Part shown: piece after piece, positions 16,319-24,923 of the stretch
Position numbering within the stretch: the stretch's first letter is position 1
How the letters are laid out: each line of letters opens with the position of its first letter
Source of the DNA: JAUUZQ01 sp964538375
GTDB lineage: Bacteria > Bacteroidota > Bacteroidia > Bacteroidales > GCA-2748055
Assembly: GCA_964538375.1 (NCBI GenBank)
Contig: CAZIFQ010000023.1
Location: forward strand, 1 to 49,589
Reading direction: 5' to 3'
DNA length: 49,589 nucleotides
Translations under genes and position numbers: made by a program
Notes under the pieces: model-generated
Databases searched by the model: none
Told to the model about the DNA's origin: nothing
What the model saw: the letters and a program-made list of their open reading frames with translations, nothing else

Positions 16319-16346
16319 AGACGCGCCACATGGCGCGTCTCTACAA
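16319..16346. repeat. palindromic repeat, copy 1
   Basis: Two 10-base arms, AGACGCGCCA and TGGCGCGTCT, pair perfectly around a 2-base loop (16319-16340), followed by CTACAA. The same 28 bases recur at 41614-41641. On the minus strand the element reads TTGTAGAGACGCG and the TAG is the stop codon of the outer-membrane protein gene. Confidence 0.9.
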
Positions 16347-18002
16347 GCCGTAGGTGAACCCTAGCATAAACCTAAAACGATAACTTGGATAATTATACCA
16401 CATATAATATGGCTGTGCTGTCATATTGTTGAACTTCAGCCAGAAGCTAAGCAGGTTGGTGTACCTGTATTCTGCACCAAGATTCAGATCAACAGTAGTA
16501 CCCAGTTTTCCCGGATCTCCTCCCGTTAATGATGGATAGTATCTCGGGCCAATAACAAACAGTCCACCATCAATGAGTATCTTGTCGCCCATGTTATATT
16601 TCGCTTGCAGACCGGCATCGAAATTTTGCCTATACCAGGCGTGTGGAGTCGGCGCTACTTCGTAATAGTAAAAATTTCCCTTTAACAGGAATTTTAATGA
16701 TTTGGTTGGCCTGATATTAAATTCCGCATAGACATTTGCCACGCTCATATCTTCATACAAAACAGAAAACGCATTGTGCAATTCGCTGAGGGTATCTGTT
16801 ACAAATAAGTACTGGTCTTCAATGGAAGAGAAGCTTCCCCTGATATTCCAGGCCAGGTTATCCGTAATTTTTCCTTTCAGTCCGGCATAGAGCAACATCT
16901 TGTAGTTGGTTGGTTTAATCTCAAATGGAGGAATGAAATATGGATTCTCATCTATCAATCCCCTGTAGGTATTCATTTGCTGATATCCATCTACACCAAA
17001 ATATGGCACAAGAATATCTTTCACTATGTTGAATGAAAATTTGCCACTCAGGTAAAGCCGGGGCCGTTTTAACGAGTCATTGCGAATCTCAGTATAGGTA
17101 TTCAAGCCAATCCTGAACATCCATTCATCACTTTTCTTATAGAAATATGGGTTTAGTTTTACCTGCCAGTGATTCTTCAGCGCTGATGCCAAATCTGTTG
17201 GATGTCCATAATATTCCAAACCTGCATCGCCACCAACATGGAATTTCCTGAAGGGATGATCCAGGTGAAAATCAAGCTCAGCAGCATGCTCCATCTGATC
17301 CATCCCATGGGAGAAGAAATAATAATCTAATGTTCCATTATAATTGGTATGAGATGAATCAGGACGAGTGTTATGGAAGCCCAGTCCCGCATAGCCAAGG
17401 TAATAACGGTGCAGCAAATCTGGTTTTGTCACGGAGTCGATCATTGCAGTATCTACACCATAGTGCAGATTAGTACTGTAGCTGCCACCTGCTTTGTACT
17501 CAAACACATTGTAGCTGGAATATCGTTTACCATAAACAGACAAATCATTTTCATTGAACCCGGCATCTATTTTCTTATCATTTGCCAGTTTCACTTTTCC
17601 ATTCATTGAGTGATGTCTCAATCCAAGACCAAAAGACCCCTTACTTGACCTTAACTGATTAATTCTCAAATCTAACAAGGGAGTAAGATAGTTCCCGACC
17701 CCGGCTTTCAATTCACTTTTATATAACTTATCCAATGGCATCTTCACCATACGGGCTGGCTTAATCGGTATGACTCGGAAACCAGTATTATAGCGCTTGG
17801 TAAACAAGGTATATTCAAAGTCAGGCATTGTATAATCCACCGTATCCTTCAGGTCAGGAAGTAATTGTATTTTTTCTGCTCCAGACAGTGTTGGTGTATA
17901 GGGCTTAACAACCCGAACTTCTTCCTGCTGGGCAGTAATATTCAGTATTCCGACAATTGTAAAAGCCAGGATCAGTATACATTTATGATATCTCATATTC
18001 AT
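16341..18002 (-). CDS. outer-membrane beta-barrel protein paired with a TPR protein
   Basis: A 553-residue protein with a signal peptide (MNMRYHKCILILAFTIVGILNITAQ). After a short N-terminal segment (EEVRVVKPYTPTLSGAEKI) the rest is alternating beta strands with aromatic girdles and ends in FRFMLGFTYGL, a typical barrel closure. It belongs to the TonB-receptor-like or porin-like barrels of Bacteroidota that follow large TPR proteins; no plug domain is visible. It follows the TPR gene by 14 bases, so they form an operon and may build an envelope complex. Its stop codon lies in the flank of a palindromic repeat. Confidence 0.7.
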   Translation of the reverse strand: MNMRYHKCILILAFTIVGILNITAQQEEVRVVKPYTPTLSGAEKIQLLPDLKDTVDYTMPDFEYTLFTKRYNTGFRVIPIKPARMVKMPLDKLYKSELKAGVGNYLTPLLDLRINQLRSSKGSFGLGLRHHSMNGKVKLANDKKIDAGFNENDLSVYGKRYSSYNVFEYKAGGSYSTNLHYGVDTAMIDSVTKPDLLHRYYLGYAGLGFHNTRPDSSHTNYNGTLDYYFFSHGMDQMEHAAELDFHLDHPFRKFHVGGDAGLEYYGHPTDLASALKNHWQVKLNPYFYKKSDEWMFRIGLNTYTEIRNDSLKRPRLYLSGKFSFNIVKDILVPYFGVDGYQQMNTYRGLIDENPYFIPPFEIKPTNYKMLLYAGLKGKITDNLAWNIRGSFSSIEDQYLFVTDTLSELHNAFSVLYEDMSVANVYAEFNIRPTKSLKFLLKGNFYYYEVAPTPHAWYRQNFDAGLQAKYNMGDKILIDGGLFVIGPRYYPSLTGGDPGKLGTTVDLNLGAEYRYTNLLSFWLKFNNMTAQPYYMWYNYPSYRFRFMLGFTYGL

Positions 18003-18016
18003 CTTATTTGCTTAAA

Positions 18017-21000
18017 TTATTCAGTAACCACACTTGCCTCAAGATCATCAGGAATCTCACCTTCCACTTCCTTTGTGAGCTTATCATGTCTTCGCTTTGC
18101 CTCATCAATAATTCCGTCATCCGGAACAGTATAATAATCGATGATACTTTTCAGCGTATGAATGGCCTGGAATTCATCATCCTGCGCAACATAAATATCT
18201 GAAAGCAGCAAAAATGACTCTCCCATCCAGTATTGGTGCGGCGTATTTTTCTCAATAAAATCATATATCCCTTCCTCGGCAGTAGCTAATTCTCCCCTGT
18301 TAAAGAGTATTTCTGATACACGGTATTTCGACTCTGCTCCCTCAGCAGAATTTACTTCCACCGCGTTCTTTTCAAAATATTCCAGGGCCATATCGATATT
18401 GTTTATTGCCTCATAAGATTTCGCAATATCAAACCATGCTTCTCTCCGAAACTCGCCCTGTAACTTCTCAATATTTAACACATCACTTGCAGCCCGAATT
18501 GTATTTGAATATTCTTCCATTAAATAATAACATCTCATAACCCCAATCATGGCGTCAGAGATATTTGACTGTACTTCAGCTACTTCCAGTAATTGGAGAT
18601 AGTTATCTACTGCCTTATTATAATTACCGAAATTGAAGTTAATCTCCGAAGCGGCCACAAGTGCCGGTTCAGAAAACATGTTTCTTGGTTGAGATGCGAT
18701 ATAATCCAGTGAGACAATTGCTTCATTTATCTGACCCAGTTTCAAATGACAATCTGCTTTATAATAATGTGCATTCAAGAGGTAATTGCCGTTAGGATGA
18801 TGGGAAAGGTATTTTTCCAGTGATCCAATAGTGACCTGGCAATCGCCCTGAGTATAGGCATTCTCTGCAGCAACATACATCAATGAGTCCTGTTGCTTGT
18901 TGGAGATATCTCTTCCCAGCTCGTTTATAAATGCCAGGTATGCATCAATATTGTTGTTTCTTACATAAATACTCTCTAAGCTTTGCAATGCATTATCTGC
19001 CTCCGTCGTACCCGGATAATCCCTTGCTACCTGGGTATAAAAACCAAGTGCCTCATCGTAATTTGCATTGTTCATCTGGATAAGCCCCAGCTGAATCAGC
19101 GCCTTGCTAACATAGCTGCTGTTAGGAAATTCATTCACAAGCCGCTTATATTCCTTTACGGCATCTGTATTGTTCTCGAGGGAGACATGGGTCCTTCCTG
19201 CTTCAAACAAAGCATCATCAACATAGCCGGATTTTGGCAAATCTGTAATGATCTGTATCATTGTTTCCAGCTTCTGCTCTGGCCGGTTAAGTATTCCATA
19301 GGTAAATCCTTTTTGGAACATGGCATAATCTCTATCAGATTTACCAAGCCGGATAGATTCATTGTATTCTTCAATAGCTCTCCAATAGTCTTCCTGCACA
19401 AATTTACAGTCGCCCATTCTATTATACGCATCTGACTTTGTCTGAGCATTGGCGTTCTTCTCAAGTCGCACATATGTTCTGAACCAGTTCTCTGCCTCTC
19501 CATATACTTCCTGGTCAAAGTATACATATCCCATGCTATAATGTCCAAGGGCATATTCTTTTAAGCGATAAGAAACCGGGTCCTGTAAAAATTCGTTAAA
19601 GTATATCTTTGCCATCTCCATATCGCCGGAACGATAAGCCGCCTCACCTAACCAATAATAGGTTCGCGCTTTGATCCCGCTGTCATAATGTGCATATTTC
19701 AGTGACCTGTCGAATATATCAACGGCCTCAATGAAACGGAGGTTGTTGTACAATTCGAGTCCCCTGAAGAAGGCAATTTTTTGGTATGCAGCTTCAATTT
19801 TCTCGTCTTTATATTTGATCTTCTCCAGCGATTCCAGCGCCATACTGAAGTTTTTTGTTTGGAGATATGCAGTTACCAGGTAGTTGTAAACTTCATCAAT
19901 CCTTTTTGAAGTAGGATAATAACTGATATACATATTGAATCCCCTGATCGCTTCATTAAACGGATTATAGGAAAGCTCAAAAGTAAGCTTTGCATAATTA
20001 AAGAGGGCGTCTTCCTGGATCCTTTGATCAAAGTCCATTTTTGATGCCTGGGAAAAAGCAATGCGTGCCTTGTTCTTATCTTCCATTTGCAAGTAGCAAT
20101 CTGCCAGGTGGTAAAGCGCGCTCTGTGCAATTTCAGTTTCCCGGTAAGAGATGGTTTCAAAGAGGTAGCCGGCCTTTTTATAGTCAGCGCTTTTGTAATA
20201 GGCAAATGCCATCTGGTACCTGTCTTTTATTGAATATCCCTTTGTATTTTCTTTATATTTTTCAAGATAGGGCACAGCTTCCTCATATCTTTCCAATTTA
20301 AAAAATGACTCGCCCAAAATCTTTGCCATCTCTCCAACCCTCTTGTCAGAAACTGTTTCCATCAGGGCAGGCGCATATTCCACGACTTCTTCATACTTTT
20401 TTTGCATAAACAGAATCTGGGAAATATAATAAGGAGCTATACCGCTAAAAAGCGGATCATCATCAATCCGTTTAAATCCATTGAGCGCAGTTTCATAATT
20501 CTCTTCTACATAGTGAATGTGAGAGTAGTAGTATGTCGCCGGAGCGTTAAAGGGGGAATCGATTTCAAGTATCTCATAAAAATTTACCCTCGCACCCTCA
20601 TAATCCTTTTTGCTATAGAATGAATATCCCTTTTTAAAATAATACTCCTGGAGATCATCATGGGATAACTTGTGTCGATCAACCTTGTTATACCACTCAA
20701 TGGTTTTAGTGTAGTTATTTTTATAATAATAGAAATTCCCGGTATGAAAACTGACATCATTCACATGCGGACTCTCCGGGTTCTCTGAAATAAACCTGAA
20801 TACCTGGTACTCGGCATCGTTGTTATATAGATTCAGGGCGCACATGGCATGGTAATACATCGCCTCTGCCCGAATCTGAGTTTCTTCCCCTTCTGTTATT
20901 TCAATCACTTTTTCGAACTCATTTCTTGCAGCACCGTATTTCTCCTTTTCATACAAAGAAATACCCTCAAGCAGGTTATTATCTGCGTATTCATAAGTTG

Positions 21001-21076
21001 CACTCTTCTGTCCGGATACAACTATACTGATGATAAATAATAACGCTACACTTATACAAAATCTATTCCTATTCAT
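18017..21076 (-). CDS. large TPR-repeat periplasmic protein
   Basis: A 1019-residue protein with a signal peptide (ISVALLFIISIVVSGQ) and tetratricopeptide repeats along nearly the whole length; many units show the spaced A/G, Y and F/P pattern (for example KAKI-type helices after YYLGEAAYRSGD, LFEAGRTHVSLENN). Such proteins act as scaffolds in the periplasm, similar to BamD or YbgF repeats. The downstream barrel suggests a role in outer-membrane assembly or polymer handling, which is inference. The acidic tail (DDLEASVVTE) is unlike the repeats. Confidence 0.85.
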   Translation of the reverse strand: MNRNRFCISVALLFIISIVVSGQKSATYEYADNNLLEGISLYEKEKYGAARNEFEKVIEITEGEETQIRAEAMYYHAMCALNLYNNDAEYQVFRFISENPESPHVNDVSFHTGNFYYYKNNYTKTIEWYNKVDRHKLSHDDLQEYYFKKGYSFYSKKDYEGARVNFYEILEIDSPFNAPATYYYSHIHYVEENYETALNGFKRIDDDPLFSGIAPYYISQILFMQKKYEEVVEYAPALMETVSDKRVGEMAKILGESFFKLERYEEAVPYLEKYKENTKGYSIKDRYQMAFAYYKSADYKKAGYLFETISYRETEIAQSALYHLADCYLQMEDKNKARIAFSQASKMDFDQRIQEDALFNYAKLTFELSYNPFNEAIRGFNMYISYYPTSKRIDEVYNYLVTAYLQTKNFSMALESLEKIKYKDEKIEAAYQKIAFFRGLELYNNLRFIEAVDIFDRSLKYAHYDSGIKARTYYWLGEAAYRSGDMEMAKIYFNEFLQDPVSYRLKEYALGHYSMGYVYFDQEVYGEAENWFRTYVRLEKNANAQTKSDAYNRMGDCKFVQEDYWRAIEEYNESIRLGKSDRDYAMFQKGFTYGILNRPEQKLETMIQIITDLPKSGYVDDALFEAGRTHVSLENNTDAVKEYKRLVNEFPNSSYVSKALIQLGLIQMNNANYDEALGFYTQVARDYPGTTEADNALQSLESIYVRNNNIDAYLAFINELGRDISNKQQDSLMYVAAENAYTQGDCQVTIGSLEKYLSHHPNGNYLLNAHYYKADCHLKLGQINEAIVSLDYIASQPRNMFSEPALVAASEINFNFGNYNKAVDNYLQLLEVAEVQSNISDAMIGVMRCYYLMEEYSNTIRAASDVLNIEKLQGEFRREAWFDIAKSYEAINNIDMALEYFEKNAVEVNSAEGAESKYRVSEILFNRGELATAEEGIYDFIEKNTPHQYWMGESFLLLSDIYVAQDDEFQAIHTLKSIIDYYTVPDDGIIDEAKRRHDKLTKEVEGEIPDDLEASVVTE

Positions 21077-21338
21077 TATGTTCAGATTATCCAGTAAAAG
21101 TACCTAAATAACAAAGGTGCTTCTGAGTTACTTTTTCTTTTTAATTAACAGTGCTTTGTTAACTTTTATTTTGCAGGAGTAAGAGATAAAAGCAATCTGA
21201 GCAACAAGCCAAGTTTGAATATCTGACAGGTAACATGGTTCTGCTTAAAAGGAAATCAATGAAAAAAGAATGGTACCTGGAATAGCATAAACCTGCTGAC
21301 AATATTTTTCGTATTTTAGCTTTCGAAAAAAAAGATCA

Positions 21339-22067
21339 ATGTCCCTGGATACCATTATAAGTTTTGAGCATGTAAATATCAAGGTTAAGGACCACCTTGT
21401 TCTTTCGGATGTTAACCTGGAAGTGAATAAAAATGAGTTCATCTTCGTCATTGGAAAGGTAGGCAGTGGCAAAACGAGTCTTATAAAGACTATGAATGTC
21501 GAATACCCTCTTGATGAAGGATTTGCAACAGTCTCAGGGTATCAATTGCACAAACTTAAAAGGAAAGACATTCCAAAACTCAGAAGAAAACTAGGGATCG
21601 TTTTCCAGGATTTTCAATTACTGACAGACCGCACTATACATAAGAACCTGGAGTTTGTTTTGAAAGCCACCGGCTGGAAAAATAAACAAGAAATTAATGA
21701 CCGTATTGCAGAGGTCCTGGATAAAGTCAACCTGGGCTATAAAGGTTTTAAAATGCCCCATCAACTATCAGGAGGAGAGCAACAACGTGTTGTTATTGCC
21801 CGAGCTCTGCTGAATAACCCGGATATTCTCCTGGCTGATGAGCCAACCGGAAACCTTGACCCGGCAACTTCTGAAGAGATCATGGATATCTTATTTGACA
21901 TCGCAGCATCCGGCAGAACGGTAATTATGGCAACCCACAATTATAACCTGATCAAAAAGTTTCCTGCAAGGACCTTAAAATGTGAAGACGGAGCACTGAT
22001 TGAAACTAATCTGAGCGAGGCAGACCTGGACAAGCTGATTCAGAACATCAGCGATAAAGAAACTTGA
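21339..22067 (+). CDS. ftsE: FtsE-like ABC transporter ATP-binding protein
   Basis: A 242-residue ABC ATPase. Walker A is GKVGSGKT (39-46), the signature LSGGEQQR lies at 143-150, Walker B ILLADEPTGNLD at 163-174 and the switch histidine is H200 (ATHN). The GKVGSGKT version and the length fit Bacteroidota FtsE, which with FtsX links ATP hydrolysis to cell-wall hydrolases at the division site. ftsX is not next to it in this window; the next gene is convergent. It could also be a LolD-type ATPase, so the symbol is tentative. It is divergent from the TPR gene. Confidence 0.75.
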   Translation: MSLDTIISFEHVNIKVKDHLVLSDVNLEVNKNEFIFVIGKVGSGKTSLIKTMNVEYPLDEGFATVSGYQLHKLKRKDIPKLRRKLGIVFQDFQLLTDRTIHKNLEFVLKATGWKNKQEINDRIAEVLDKVNLGYKGFKMPHQLSGGEQQRVVIARALLNNPDILLADEPTGNLDPATSEEIMDILFDIAASGRTVIMATHNYNLIKKFPARTLKCEDGALIETNLSEADLDKLIQNISDKET

Positions 22068-22086
22068 TTACATGGCTTTTAAAAAT

Positions 22087-22968
22087 CTACAATACATTTC
22101 TTATTCCAAAATTTTCTTCTAAGGATTCAATATCATTTTTGAAATAACTCATGGCCACTTCCCGCTCTTCCGGGGAGAGTTTTTCAGCTTCCTGTTGCTT
22201 CCTGTTTGAATTGTGCACCTTATCGACAAGGCCCGATCCAAAGATCCATCGTTTCAAAAAGCCGGGGGTGAGCCAGCGAAGGGCACGTCGAAGCTTATGG
22301 TCCCTGTTTAGAAGAAATTTTTCCAAACCCTTTGACCTGGGCACTGCCTGAACATTTGCAGCTTTAACTTCAGTAGAGATAGGAGGAATATCAAGAAATT
22401 TGAACAGCTTATCAGCCAGGAGCTGTTGTGATGCCTTCAATTCATTTGTGGTCATGATCAGAAATTGCTCCCTCTTAAAAATTTCAAACCACTTTTCCAG
22501 GTGAAAACAGTATTTCCCTGCATAGAAATGGCCCACGTTATTCTTTTTTGCAATATCAGGTTCATCCGCTACAGACATTTCCATATCAATGGAATCAGTA
22601 AAATGTGTATATGGAACATGATGTCCATAATTCACAGAATAGTTATACGATGAGTATGCCCTGTCTACCGGGTTACGAAGTATCACAATTATATTCATAT
22701 TAGGATTATACTCATATATCCTGGTAATCGCTTCGTGGTCAATCATCAGGTAGGTATCTGCCACAGCAAGCACTGGTTCATTGTTCCATTTCTTAAAGAA
22801 TGAATGAAGATAGCTGATACCTCTTTTGTACAGATCAGGAACAGAGAAGTAATGCACCTCCTTGATTCCGGAGAAACAAATTTTGGGATGTTGCTCCATG
22901 ATTTTATACAGGGAGGTTGTACCTGAGCGACCGGCTCCAATTATTATTGTATTTACTTTGAGCTCCAT
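22087..22968 (-). CDS. sulfotransferase family protein
   Basis: A 293-residue PAPS-dependent sulfotransferase. The 5'-phosphosulfate loop IIIGAGRSGTTSLYKI (about 8-23) and the 3'-phosphate motif VILRNPVDRAYSSYNYSV (about 92-111) are intact. The family moves sulfate to sugars or other acceptors. It is the last gene of the mutS2-GNAT-deacetylase-sulfotransferase series; the preceding deacetylase ends six bases upstream. A sulfated surface polysaccharide or lipid is the likely product, consistent with a marine organism, but the acceptor cannot be told. It contains no signal peptide, so it acts in the cytosol before export. Confidence 0.85.
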   Translation of the reverse strand: MELKVNTIIIGAGRSGTTSLYKIMEQHPKICFSGIKEVHYFSVPDLYKRGISYLHSFFKKWNNEPVLAVADTYLMIDHEAITRIYEYNPNMNIIVILRNPVDRAYSSYNYSVNYGHHVPYTHFTDSIDMEMSVADEPDIAKKNNVGHFYAGKYCFHLEKWFEIFKREQFLIMTTNELKASQQLLADKLFKFLDIPPISTEVKAANVQAVPRSKGLEKFLLNRDHKLRRALRWLTPGFLKRWIFGSGLVDKVHNSNRKQQEAEKLSPEEREVAMSYFKNDIESLEENFGIRNVL

Positions 22969-22974
22969 GTTATT

Positions 22975-24009
22975 CTATAGCATGCTGAGATTAGACGATC
23001 CCGGATTCCGTTGTGCAATATTTCTCCCCAACACCTTACGAATTCTTCTGCGATTGATCTCTCCTCGAATTATCTTCCGGGCATCATAGCCCTGAAATTC
23101 CATTGGAATTCTCTGGAAGTACCCTTTCCAGCGGTCATCTTTCAACCCGGCTGTTCCAAAGCCAGCATCTATCACATTCTGCTCAAAAAGGATATCGATG
23201 GTTTCATCATGCACTCCATAATCAGTGAAAGGAAAAGCAAAGAATTTATAGGGAAGCTGGAATCGGTATTCAAGATCAATTACACTTTTCTTTATTTCTT
23301 CCAGTGCAACTTCCTTCTTCAGCAATGAAAACAAGGCATGATCAATTCCGTGGGATCCAAATTCAAATCCCTGTTCGATCATCTTAATAATCTGGATAGA
23401 TGAAAGGTAAACCGGATTCATATGCATGTAGTCGTCAAATGAATAATCCCAGGCCTCCGCAACCTGATCCGTTATTTCCCTTTCAACATAGGAAACAGAC
23501 AACAAACGCTTCCTTATTTCATGTATGCCACAATGCAGCAGATTAGCAGCTTTTGACATTTGTCCAGGAGAAATATTCCTAAGTTGACCAAGCAACAAGC
23601 TTACCTTAAACCTGTAGAACAGGCCCTTATTGTCTATGAATGCGTTATTTAGAAAAAAGGTTGCAGGCACTCCCTTTTTCAGCAGGATGGGCATTATGTC
23701 ATCGTAACACTGTGCCAATCCATCATCAAAACTCAAAACCATGGGCGGTTTACCATCCTTCTCAAATTTCACATCCAAAAGGAAATCACTCATTTTCACA
23801 GCTGTGAAATGTTCCAGCATATAATCCAGGTCGGCTTCAAAATTATCCGGACTCTTGATGTCATACAGGTATTCCATATGAGGAAGTGGCCTGCCTGAAA
23901 CCGCATGGTAAAATGGAAAAATCGCATCGATACCGCTTTTGCGGATATGTCGGCCGGCATTGCGTGGGCCGGGAAACATCGTCGATATTTGCTTTGTAAA
24001 ATCAGACAT
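22975..24009 (-). CDS. NodB-type polysaccharide deacetylase
   Basis: A 344-residue CE4-like deacetylase. The metal motif LSFDDG (about 113-118) carries the catalytic aspartate pair and FGSHGIDH supplies the histidines; FFAFPFTDYG matches the fourth motif. No signal peptide is visible, so it probably works on a cytosolic or lipid-linked precursor. The sequence is unusual in a long helical insert between the two halves (about residues 150-210). It overlaps the upstream GNAT gene by eight bases (24002-24009) and is followed at six bases by the sulfotransferase, so all three are co-translated. Confidence 0.85.
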   Translation of the reverse strand: MSDFTKQISTMFPGPRNAGRHIRKSGIDAIFPFYHAVSGRPLPHMEYLYDIKSPDNFEADLDYMLEHFTAVKMSDFLLDVKFEKDGKPPMVLSFDDGLAQCYDDIMPILLKKGVPATFFLNNAFIDNKGLFYRFKVSLLLGQLRNISPGQMSKAANLLHCGIHEIRKRLLSVSYVEREITDQVAEAWDYSFDDYMHMNPVYLSSIQIIKMIEQGFEFGSHGIDHALFSLLKKEVALEEIKKSVIDLEYRFQLPYKFFAFPFTDYGVHDETIDILFEQNVIDAGFGTAGLKDDRWKGYFQRIPMEFQGYDARKIIRGEINRRRIRKVLGRNIAQRNPGSSNLSML

Positions 24010-24913
24010 TCTTCTTCTTTCTCAAATCTTTAAATGGCAAACGGTTAAATGCTATCCTTTGGTAAATATCAGGTTTAGCTCCAAAACCAGCAAAAAAACG
24101 GGCAATGGAAGAAATACTGGATCCTTCGAAATCCAACAGCAAGTTCTCACCTGCATACATCCGGATTATAGTATCTACCAGGTGAAACATGGCGCGATGC
24201 TCTTTGCCTTTACTATTTGAGCAGGACAAGAGATAAATCAGTCGTTTGTCACTATATGCAAACACTGTGGCTGCGCATAGTTCTTTCCCGAGGTAAACTC
24301 CAAATACTTTTATCTTCTCCAACTCATCTAGTTCCAGCAACAGGTGGTTCATGTTCTGATAGAAGGCCTTGCTTTCTCTCTTCTCATTGTTCAGCTCCTT
24401 GAATTCTGCGAATTCTGCCACATCAATCTTATCAGATATCTCAAGTTCAGATTTACATGATTTCCGTATATTCCTCCTGGTGTTTTCATTATAATTTCTA
24501 TACAGCTGCTCATATTCATTTTTTAGAGAAAGGGAATAATTTGGACGATCTGTAACTTCATATCCCGGCTCTTCCCGAAGAATATTTCCGACATTGAATG
24601 CATAATTCCCCATGAGGAAATCACTGTTTATCTTATTTAGAAACATCCGCACAATTTCATTGTCTACGGGCTTTTCTGAATATACACCCAACTGCTGTGT
24701 ATGAAAAGGTTGATAGATATATTTTACAGAATACTTTTTCTTGAAGGCCACTGGCATTACACACTCATAGTCCTCCATAATAAGTCCAAACCACTGATCC
24801 GCAGAGATATCCATATACCATGTATAGGGATAGATGGTTTCATGCCTGGAAGCTGCAATCACGCTGTTCCAACGTTCATCATCAATATCTTTTCTCTGCA
24901 ATAGTTTTACCAT
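24002..24913 (-). CDS. FemAB-like GNAT acyltransferase
   Basis: A 303-residue protein in the FemAB/CATRA-like GNAT group: LSLKNEYEQLYRNYNENTRRNIRKSCKSELEI is the conserved helical segment of these enzymes, and VFGVYLGKELCAATVFAY followed by LLLDFEGSSISSIARFFAGFGA forms the second acyltransferase half. They add amino-acyl or acyl groups to cell-wall or sugar precursors. The operon setting between mutS2 and a deacetylase suggests modification of the same envelope polymer. Confidence 0.75.
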   Translation of the reverse strand: MVKLLQRKDIDDERWNSVIAASRHETIYPYTWYMDISADQWFGLIMEDYECVMPVAFKKKYSVKYIYQPFHTQQLGVYSEKPVDNEIVRMFLNKINSDFLMGNYAFNVGNILREEPGYEVTDRPNYSLSLKNEYEQLYRNYNENTRRNIRKSCKSELEISDKIDVAEFAEFKELNNEKRESKAFYQNMNHLLLELDELEKIKVFGVYLGKELCAATVFAYSDKRLIYLLSCSNSKGKEHRAMFHLVDTIIRMYAGENLLLDFEGSSISSIARFFAGFGAKPDIYQRIAFNRLPFKDLRKKKNV

Positions 24914-24923
24914 TTAACCCTCT

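Noticed and set aside
18983..19435. Plus-strand frame within the TPR gene
   Set aside because: It is antisense to a continuous TPR protein and shows no protein-like pattern.
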